20,241 nt of DNA from CAMQVM01 sp044433365 (GTDB lineage Bacteria; Bacteroidota; Bacteroidia; Bacteroidales; Rikenellaceae). Below the pieces are notes generated by a model. It did no database searches and was not told the DNA's origin. It worked only from the letters and a program-made list of their open reading frames with translations. The position numbers and the translations under genes are program-made. Numbering within the stretch: position 1 is the first letter of the stretch; each line of letters starts with the position of its first letter. This document shows positions 10,201-20,241 of the stretch, one piece after another. The stretch spans positions 1-20,241 of the forward strand of contig JAWXTR010000053.1 in the NCBI GenBank assembly GCA_044433365.1, given 5' to 3'.

Positions 10201-13200
10201 TTTTGTGAATGACCCGCACAATTTTTGAAAAAAATTGTGCGCTCATCGTCTCGAAGAGCGATGATGGCGTGTTTTGGTTCACTTTTTCTGAAAAAGTGTA
10301 AAATATAGTTTTTTGATTACCTCCATTTTTGCACAAAAGTGCAAAAATGGAGGTAATTCAGAGGTTTTTCAGACGCATAACTACTTATAAATTAAATTGA
10401 TAGTGGTTTTGCGAATTTCCCTAAAAATTAGAAAAAATCAAGATTATCCGAGTGAAGATAAATATCTCTCAGCTGAGTCGGGAAGTAATACAACAATGCT
10501 TTTGCCTCTATTTTTTTTATATTTTGACACTTTTATTGCTGCCCAAAGAGCTGCCGCCGAAGAAATTCCCATCAAAATACCACGTGTTGAAGCAAATTCT
10601 CTCAATATTATCACTGCATCTTCGTAGGTTGCAGTAACCACCTCATTAATAATCTCTAAATCGAGATTTTCGGGAATAAATCCTGCTCCAATACCTTGCA
10701 ATTTGTGAGGTGCTGCTTTCCCACCAGAAATTACAGGTGAGTCGGCAGGTTCAACAGCGATAATCTCTACATTTTCGTCAACCTCTCTAAGTGCTTTGCC
10801 AACTCCTGTTATTGTGCCACCAGTACCGACAGCCGAGATAAAAATATTGGGCGATTTTCCGCCCATCTGCTCAATTATCTCTTGTCCAGTGGTCTCGTAG
10901 TGGATTTGTGGGTTTGAGGGGTTGTTAAATTGGTTGAAAATATATGAATTTTCATTCTCTTTTGCAATTTCATAAGCCTTGTCTATTGCCCCTTTCATCC
11001 CTAACTCTTTGGGAGTCAACACAAGCTCTGCACCAAGTAGGCTAAGTAGCTTTCTTCGCTCCAAAGACATACTTTCGGGCATTGTAAGGATAAGGCGTAG
11101 CGATTTACATGCTGCTACCATTGCCAATCCGATACCTGTATTTCCGCTTGTAGGCTCGATTAATATGGTCGATGGGTCGATTTTGCCATCTGCTATAGCA
11201 TCCTCAATCATAGCTGCTGCTACACGCTCTTTTACACATGATGCAGGATTAAAACTCTCTAATTTTAGAAAAATTTTGGCTTCGTAACCCTCAATCTCGA
11301 CCATTGGAGTCTTACCAATAAGGTCAATTATACTTTTTACTACTTTCATAAAAAAATTATAAATTACGCATTACGAATTACTTTGTCTCTTTGGCTTGAA
11401 TAATCTTAGAATAAGGCTCAACATCGCAATCTATCCATACATTACCGCCAATTACTGAGTCGTGACCAACAGTGATACGACCTAAAATTGAGGAGTTAGA
11501 GTATATTTTTACATTATCTTCGATAATTGGATGGCGTGGAATATTTATAATATTTCCATTTTCGTCATACCTAAACCCTTTTGCTCCAAGTGTTACACCT
11601 TGATAAATTACCACATTTTCACCAATAATAGTTGTTTCACCAATAACAACTCCCGTGCCATGGTCGATTGCAAAATAACGACCAATCTGAGCTGCTGGAT
11701 GTATATCAATACCAGTTTTGGAGTGGGCAATCTCCGAAATTATTCGTGGAATAATCGGAACTTTTAGCTCATAGAGACGGTGCGCAATGCGGTGGTGTAT
11801 CATAGCCACTATGGATGGATAACAAAATACCACCTCACCATAAGATGTTGCAGCAGGGTCGGCTTTATACATAGCCTCTACATCGGTGATTAGCATGCTC
11901 TTAATGTCAGTAATCGACTCGATAAACTGTTCGGCAATTTGGTGTGAATTTTGCTCCAAAGGGCAATTTTCTTCAAATTTTAACGCTCTATCTACTTGAT
12001 CTAAAAGCAGATTATATATTTTTTCGAGATTTATAGCGATATGGTTTTTTAACATCCCTCCAACAATACCACTATCACCCAGATAGCCAGGAAAAATCAC
12101 CTCTGAGACCAAACCTACAATCTCGCTCATTGTCTCAACTGTTGCAAGTGCGCAACTTCTCTTTTTTAGAAAATCACGACTGTGATTAGCTAAAATTTCA
12201 CTACTGTTTTCAATTATTTCTACACTGATTCCCATAAATTGCACAAATTAATGTAGGGAACTTCTAAAATCTCTCAAAATCCAGAATTTAGAACTCCCCT
12301 ATAATATTTCACAAATATAGTGGTTTTTTATCACAATATTCTATTTTTAGACAAATTTAATCTATTTCACGATAAAAAAGGAGGATAATTTTTTGTGAAG
12401 CTGTTTATTTATTGTAATTTTGCAACATGGGAAGTTTGCGATAAATTTTCCATATTGATTAATATTACCTATGATTAGAGAAATTCCAATAGAACAATTT
12501 ACTTATGAATTGCCAGACGAAAAAATAGCTAAATTTCCGCTACCAATTCGCCACAATTCTAAGTTATTAGTATACAAAGACCAAGAGGTTAGTCAGCGAC
12601 CATTCCACACCTTAGCAGAGGAGTTAAACAGAGGAGATTTAATGGTTTTTAACAACACAAAAGTTATTCAAGCACGTATTATCTTCTTTAAAGAGAGTGG
12701 AGCGAGAGTTGAGGTTTTCTGTTTAGAGCCAGATACGCCTGCACATTATGAAAGTGCATTTAGTGTCGTTGGGAAGTGTCGTTGGAAAGCCCTTGTGGGA
12801 GGGCGAAAGCGTTGGAAAAGCGGAGCACTAACCATTAATTTTGATAATAATGGTCGTAACGAAGCTCTTAGTGTTGAGCTTATAGAAAATATTGGACGTG
12901 AGTCGATTGTAGAGTTTACTTGGGATGAAAATAGCGATTTAAGTTTTGGTGAGATACTTCATATTTTAGGTAAAATTCCAATTCCCCCATATTTATGTCG
13001 TGAAAGTTGTGAAAACGACCTTACCACCTACCAAACTGTATATTCAAAAATTGAGGGTTCGGTAGCTGCACCTACTGCTGGTCTGCATTTTACTGACGAG
13101 GTGTTTGATTCGTTAAAAAACAGAGGAGTAGAGCGTTGTGAGGTGACTCTACATGTTGGGGCAGGTACTTTTTTGCCTGTAAAGAGCGAAAATGCTGCTG

Positions 13201-16200
13201 AACATACTATGCACATCGAACATTTTGAGGTGAGCCTATCGGATATAAAACGATTGGAAGAAAAGGCATCAAAGGTGGTCGCTGTTGGCACAACTTCGGT
13301 AAGAACAGTTGAGAGTCTATCGGTTTTAGGTTACAGATGTATGGTTGAGGGCAAAGCACGTGAGATAGAGGCAGTTGCACAGTGGGAAGCTTACGATATT
13401 CCAGAGGATATTAGCGGTGCGGAGCTACTTGGTGCGCTTGCTAAATATATGGAGTGTAGTGGTAAAGATAAAATTGCAGCTAGTACCGCTATTATGATAA
13501 CACCAGGTTATCGTTTTAGAGTTGTAGGGCGTTTGATTACAAACTTTCACCAACCTCAAAGTACTTTGCTACTGCTAATTAATGCAGCTGTTGGCGATAA
13601 TTGGCGAAATATTTATAATTATGCTCTGGATAACGATTTTCGTTTTTTGAGTTATGGGGATAGCTCTATTTTAATTGTAAATTATAAATTATAAATTACA
13701 ACACTTCGGTAAATTTTTTTAATGTAATCATATCTAATTAGAAATCAACGTGTTAATATCCTTAGTTTTAAATCGTTAATATATTGAAATTCAGTTGTTT
13801 GCAAAAGTTTACCGAAATATTTAAATTAATAATTAATAATTAATAATTTATAATTTATAATTTATAATTTATAATTAATAATAAGTGCCAATAATAATTT
13901 AGGATGATTGAGAATAATAAGAATATAAAAATAGATAGAAGTAGAGAGAATAACTATGGTTTTCTTCCCACCTCTGCAAAAGAGGTAAAACAGCTTGGCT
14001 GGGACTACATAGATGTTATACTTTTTACAGGTGATGCCTATGTAGATCATCCCTCTTTTGGTATTGCAGTAATTGCACGCCATTTAGAGGCGGCCGGCTA
14101 TAGGGTTGCGGTGGTTGCACAACCATCGTGGCATGGTGATTTACGTGATTTTAAAAAGTTGGGCACACCTCGACTATTTTTTGGAGTTTCGGCAGGAAAT
14201 ATGGACTCAATGGTAAACCACTACACTGCTGCTCGTCGTCTTAGAAGCGACGATGCCTACACTCCCGATTCTCGTGCTGGTGCTCGCCCAGATTATGCCA
14301 CAAAATGTTACACAAAAATACTTAAAGAGCTTTATCCCGACACTCCTGTAGTGATTGGTGGTATTGAGGCTTCGCTTCGTAGGCTTACACACTACGACTA
14401 CTGGCAAGATAGGCTATTTCCTTCAATCTTAGCCGATAGTGGTGCTGACCTACTAATGTATGGTATGGGTGATAAGAGCATTGTGGATGTTGCAGAGGCT
14501 TTTAAGCATGGTTACGACCCTAATAAACTTCACAATCTTCACCAAATTGCATTTTTAAGCGATACGGAAGATTCCGGTAATCAGTTTAGTGGTAGTCGTA
14601 TAGTTCTAAACTCATTTGAAAAGTGTATTGAGTCGAAACGTGCCTTTGGCGACAACTTCAAGGTGATAGAGATAGAGTCGAATAAGATTGAGGCAAAGCA
14701 GATAGTCGAAAAATATGGCGATAAATATGTGGTTGTCAACCCTCCATACCCTCCATTTGAGGATAAAGAACTTGACTACACCTACTCCCTACCATTTACA
14801 CGCACACCACACCATCGTTATAGAGGTAAAGGGGCGATTTCGGCTTATGAGATGATAAAATTCTCGGTAAATATACATCGTGGTTGCTTTGGAGGATGTA
14901 GTTTTTGCACCATATCTGCTCATCAAGGCAAGCAGATTAGCTCTCGAAGCGAAGAGTCGATAATTGATGAGTTAAAGGCAATTACTGAGCTAGATGGGTT
15001 TAAGGGGATGATTAGCGACCTTGGTGGTCCGTCGGCAAATATGTGGAAAATGCACGGTAGAAATAGAGATTTATGCCAAAAATGTGCTCGTCACTCATGT
15101 TTGCATCCTAAGGTTTGTAAAAACCTCGAAAATTCACATCTACCTATTATAAAGCTCTATGAAAAGGCTTCGCAAGTAGATGGAATCAAGAAAATATATA
15201 TCGGTAGTGGTATTCGTTACGACCTTTTTGATGCTCGATATGGTGCTAAATACCTAGAAGAGGTTGTTGTAAACCATACCAGTGGGCGTTTTAAAGTTGC
15301 ACCCGAGCACACCTCGGATAAGGTGTTAATGCAGATGCGAAAGCCATCTTTTTCGCTTTTTGAGCAGCTTTGCACCGATTTTAACAATATTTGTAAGCGT
15401 AAATCGCTTCGATACGAGATTGTACCATATTTTATATCTAGCCATCCTGCTTGTACGTTAGAGGATATGCGAGAGCTTCATAAAAAGATAAAAGGGTTGC
15501 ATTTCGACTTGCGACAGGTTCAAGATTTTACTCCTACTCCAATGACTCTTTCATCGGTTATCTACTATACTGGCGAAGATCCATATACAAACGAAAAGGT
15601 GTTTGTAGAGAAAAATTTAGAGAAAAAACGGGAGCAAAAAGAGCTGTTTTTCGTTAAAAAAGAGGGGTATAAAGGAGGAAATAGTAGTAGAGGTGGTTTT
15701 GTAAAAGAACCGTTATCTAACCCCAAAGCAAAAGGCGAGGCTAAAAAGAGAGAATTTAAAGGAAAAGAGGTTAGAGCAAGAGAAAAATATAGAGAGGAAA
15801 AAAAGGGTAATAATTTAAGTAAAAAAAGAATAAAAAATGGCAAAGCAAAATAATAGATACGCTCCTACGACAACCGAAATTATCGAGATGTTGAGTACAG
15901 CAGGAGGTTACACCCCTCCTCAAGCTCTCGATTTAGAGGAGGCTGTGCTTGGGGCAATAATGATAGAGCGTGATGCAATTTTTAACGTTCAAGAGATTCT
16001 AAAACCAGAATCTTTCTATAAAGAGACACACAAAATTATCTACCAAACCTGTCTCGACCTATCGGCTGTTCACCAACCTATCGACCTTTATACCGTAGGT
16101 GAGATGCTCAACCGCAATAAGCAGCTCGATATAATTGGTGGTGCGCAATATTTAGCATCTTTAACAAATAAAATTGGTTCGGCTGCCCACGTAGAGTTTC

Positions 16201-19200
16201 ACTCTAAGATTATCGCTCAAAAATATATTCAACGTGAGCTAATTACCGCTTCAAATGAAATTCAACGCAACTCTTTCGACGATTCGATAGATATTACCGA
16301 CCTTATTGACTATGCAGAGGCAAAAATATTTCAGGTTTCGGAGGGTAATCTAAAGCGTGATATCGAAAAATCTTACGATATTGTAGCTAAGGCGATGAAG
16401 CAGATTGAGGAGTCGGGAAATAAGCCAGATGGGCTTAGTGGGGTGCCTACAGGATTTACTGACCTCGACAAACTAACGTTAGGTTGGCAACCTTCCGATC
16501 TTATGATTATCGCTGCACGTCCTGCAATGGGTAAAACTGCGTTTGTGCTTTCGATGGCTCGAAATACAGCGGTAGATTTTAAACGTCCCGTAGCGTTTTT
16601 CTCTCTGGAGATGAGTTCGGTGCAGCTTATTATGCGACTTATGGTCTCGGAGTCGGGACTAAACTCTCATAAGCTAAAAAGTGGTCGACTTACCACGCAA
16701 GAGTGGTCAGCACTTCAAAAATCGATTGTTCCGCTTCAAAATGCACCGCTTTTTATCGACGACACCCCTGGTCTTTCGATTTTTGAGTTCCGTTCAAAGG
16801 CTCGTCGACTAAAGGCGCAACACAATATAGAGCTGATAATTATCGACTACTTGCAGCTAATGACAGGCACAGCTGAAACTCGTGGTAATCGTGAGCAGGA
16901 GGTTTCTACAATATCTCGTTCGCTTAAAGCTATTGCAAAAGAGCTAAGTATTCCGATTATTGCGCTTTCGCAGCTTAACCGTTCGGTAGAGACTCGTGGG
17001 GGTAACAAACGTCCTCAACTTTCCGATCTTCGTGAATCGGGTGCGATTGAGCAAGATGCCGATATTGTGGCGTTTATCCATCGTCCCGACTACTATGGTA
17101 TGACACACGATGATAATGGTGTGCCATTAGCTCCAGGAACGACCGAAATTATCATCGCAAAGCATCGTAGTGGTCCTACTGATACCATAAATCTTAAATT
17201 CCGTAAAGAGCAGGCACGTTTTACAAATATTGACGATATTTCCGATTTAGATGTAGCCTCAGAGATGGCTTCAGGGGTGGATTACACCGAATATGAGAGC
17301 ACTTACAGTGGTGGTGATGCTCCAAATAGAGGTGCTGCACATATCACCACTCCGCAACACGACCATTCGTTTGAAGAGTCAGGAGTTGCACCGTTTTAAG
17401 CTATTTATTAATATTATTGAATTATGAGCAATGTTTTTATTGATATAAAAGATGTTACAATTTACACACAACAAGATAATAGACGTGGGTATCGTAGTAG
17501 TAATATAATCTTATCAGATATAGATTTAGAGATAAGAGAGGGAGAGTTGGTATATTTTATAGGTAAAGTTGGGAGTGGGAAAAGCTCTCTTCTAAAAACT
17601 TTATATGCCGAATTTCCGCTGCAACAGGGCGAAATAGAGATTGGTAATTTTAATCTTTCAACATTGAAATATCGACAAATACCTATGCTTCGTCGCTCTT
17701 TAGGATTGGTTTTTCAAGATTTTCAACTTCTCCCAGATAGGACTGTATTCGAAAATCTTCGATTTTTTCTCCGTTCTATTGGTTGGAAAGAATCAGAAAA
17801 GATAAATAACCGAATTATTAAGGTGTTAAAAATGGTGGGGTTGGAATCAAAAGTTAAAAAATTTCCTTATCAGCTCTCTGGTGGTGAGCAGCAGCGTCTT
17901 TCGATTGGTCGTGCCCTTCTAAACCGTCCTCGTATTATACTTGCCGATGAGCCAACAGGTAATCTCGACCCAATATGTACAGAGGAGATTATGGATATTT
18001 TTCAAAGCATTGCCAATTCAGGGTGTGCGGTGGTTATTGCTACCCACGATTTAAATGTTATGGATAAATATCCTGGGCGCACTATTCTATTTAATAATCA
18101 AACAGTAAAAGAGGTAGTGTTGTAGATTCTGAGGAAACTTTCAAAATCTGGCTTTCGTGTCTATTTTTTTAAAAAGAGTCATTCCTGTAGATTTATTGGA
18201 TTATTTTACGATTATAGATTGTCAAGAGCAGTCCGACAGAATAGATTTATTTTTAGAATAAAAAGAATCAGATTACTATGATATAAATGGCAATAAATTG
18301 TTAGCTCATGGCTTTACTGAGGGCAAAACTATTCAAGATTTTCCACTGCGAAGTAAATGATAGAATACCTACTTGGCGACACTATATCCTATAATAATGT
18401 GCAACATATTCTTGACACTATCCCCAATTCGGATGTTGCTTTAATAAAAGAGATTATCCACAAAACTACCTCTAAATTTGACAGTAATGAATTGGCTGAA
18501 TATTTAGAAGAATCACTTTATTGGTATTACATACTAATAAAGGTTTGAAAAACCTTCTTCCGCTTTTTGCGAGCGGAGCGAAGCCGTGAGTGAAAACGAA
18601 CGATTTTTGCCAGCCCTTTGGGCGTGCTTTTTTTAAAAAAGCATTAACAAAAGTTATTTTTTTACAACTCTGATTGCAAAAATAGCTCAAAATAGCTCGA
18701 AAATTTCAAACCTTTATTCGCATATGTAAATAACGATTATGGAAAAAATATTTACCATCCTAATTATTTTACTAGGTATTAACTCTTCTTGCTCAAGCAA
18801 ATACACCAACACAGCGGAGCAGATAACTACTTTTTATAAACAATACATCTCTATTTTGGGTGAAGATTACAGAAAGGAGAAGCAGCTATTAGCTGAAAAT
18901 ATTACACCTAATGCAATTGAAAAAATATATAGAGATATTAGTAGTACAGGTGCTAATGAAATAGTTAGAGCACAGGATACAAATGACAATATGCTTAAAA
19001 CTGTTAAAGCAGAACACTTAGAAAATGATTGGTATATGGTCTCATATTATTGGGATAGCAACAAAAGCTCTCTGATTACTCAAATTCCGTTAAAAGCATA
19101 TTTAGGGTGATTCGCAAAACCCTATAAAAAGGCAGCTTAATGGATGCTTTGTCTCAGCTTCAGAAGAAATAGTAAGATTGTTTTGTGTACAGAATAATAT

Positions 19201-20241
19201 TGTCCAAATATTGTTCTACACACAAAATGATACTACATATCCTCCATAGAAAGTCCAACAACATTAAACTCGTAGTCGCTTAGATCGCCAATTGTAGAGC
19301 GTAGATGCTCTGCTTTTGCGTCCAATAGTTCGAGTTTGATGTTGCTTGCTTTTCGTTTAATCTCGACAATCTCGGCTGTTTGATCAAGCTCATTGACCGC
19401 TATTAGGTCGATCTCATTCTCGCCCTTTCTATCCCAGTAACCACCTATTCGGCTGTATTTTTTGCTCTCGATGAATCGTTCTCGGAAGTATCTCTCCAAG
19501 ATTATTCCGCTAAAGGTTGGATAGTCACGCTTGACGATCTCCTTGAGTTGGTCGTATGCTCCTATTTCGATTATGTGGCTATATTTGTAGACAAATCTGA
19601 ACCAAAAGCTCAGGAAATTATCACGTAAAATATATCGCACATTCTTTGTCGTTGTCTTAGCATATATAGGTAGAGACTTGGTAATTAGAGAATAATCATT
19701 CTCCATCTTAGTTATATAACCACCAATTTCTCGTCCAACGGCAGCTTCGATTTTAGCCCTTGTATTTTCGCCACGTGCGATGGACGAGAGGATAGAAAAG
19801 TAGTTTGTATACTCCTTGCCAAACTCCTCGATGAGCATATTCTTACCCTCCGAGATGAACAAAGACTCCTCACGAATGATGTGGTTAATCATCTTTGTGG
19901 ATGTCACAGCACCGCTATCCATCAAGAGCTGAACATACTTCGCAACACCACCCGTAAAGGCATATAGCGACAATAGATCCTCCGCCGTATAGTTAGAATT
20001 ATGATCTTTCAGTATCTCTTTCAGCGTCTCAGTAGTAAATGGTTGTACCTTAATCATTGCCGTTGCACGTCCAAATAGAGGTTCCTTAGCTCCTTGGAAA
20101 ATTTTGTGCATTAGAGAATAGACCGAACCACTCAGCAAGAGGTTCATCTTGCTCTCAGATTTGTTGTAATCCCAGTGATTCTGCATATCGCTATAAGTCG
20201 ATGGCGCAACGGTGTAGAACTCCTGAAACTCGTCAATTATA

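Overview
The window is AT-rich DNA from a member of the Bacteroidota, most likely the order Bacteroidales. Three lines support this. Upstream sites match the Bacteroidota sigma-A promoter (TTTG, 19 bp, TAnnTTTG), with exact 19-bp spacing before queA, the sulfatase gene and ssrA. The tmRNA encodes a GxxxYxxAA-type tag. The proteins include a DUF4251-like secreted protein, a serine-type sulfatase and an ISAon1-like transposase remnant. Shine-Dalgarno sites are weak or absent, as is usual in this phylum.

Layout. 1-1354: one small secreted protein gene (minus strand) inside a region crowded with inverted repeats. 1355-7534: a minus-strand housekeeping block read argS, xseA, xseB, then ffh, folD. 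7535-9771: a sulfatase gene bounded by near-palindromic MITE-like elements, one copy downstream and a tandem pair upstream. 9772-10173: ssrA (tmRNA), followed directly by a structured repeat (copy B, also present as copy A at the left edge of the window). 10444-12244: cysE-cysK, the two-step L-serine to L-cysteine pathway, on the minus strand. 12471-18125: the plus-strand genes queA, ygiQ, dnaB and ftsE; ygiQ and dnaB overlap by 17 bp. 18126-19232: a degraded region with a dead transposase fragment, a small orphan ORF, a REP-like element with perfect 15-bp terminal repeats and a short lipoprotein gene. 19233 to the right edge: an incomplete AAA ATPase of the DUF234 type.

The genes are mostly core metabolism: one-carbon metabolism (FolD), protein targeting (Ffh), translation and ribosome rescue (ArgS, QueA, tmRNA), DNA replication and repair (DnaB, ExoVII) and cysteine synthesis. 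No defence system, CRISPR array, toxin-antitoxin pair or biosynthetic cluster is visible. The unusual content is between the genes. At least five kinds of short non-coding, inverted-repeat elements occupy the spacers, and in several cases the end of an element supplies the stop codon of the adjacent gene. The best candidates for something undescribed are the 167-bp palindromic family around the sulfatase gene and the copy A/B family, whose stems change in a compensatory way.
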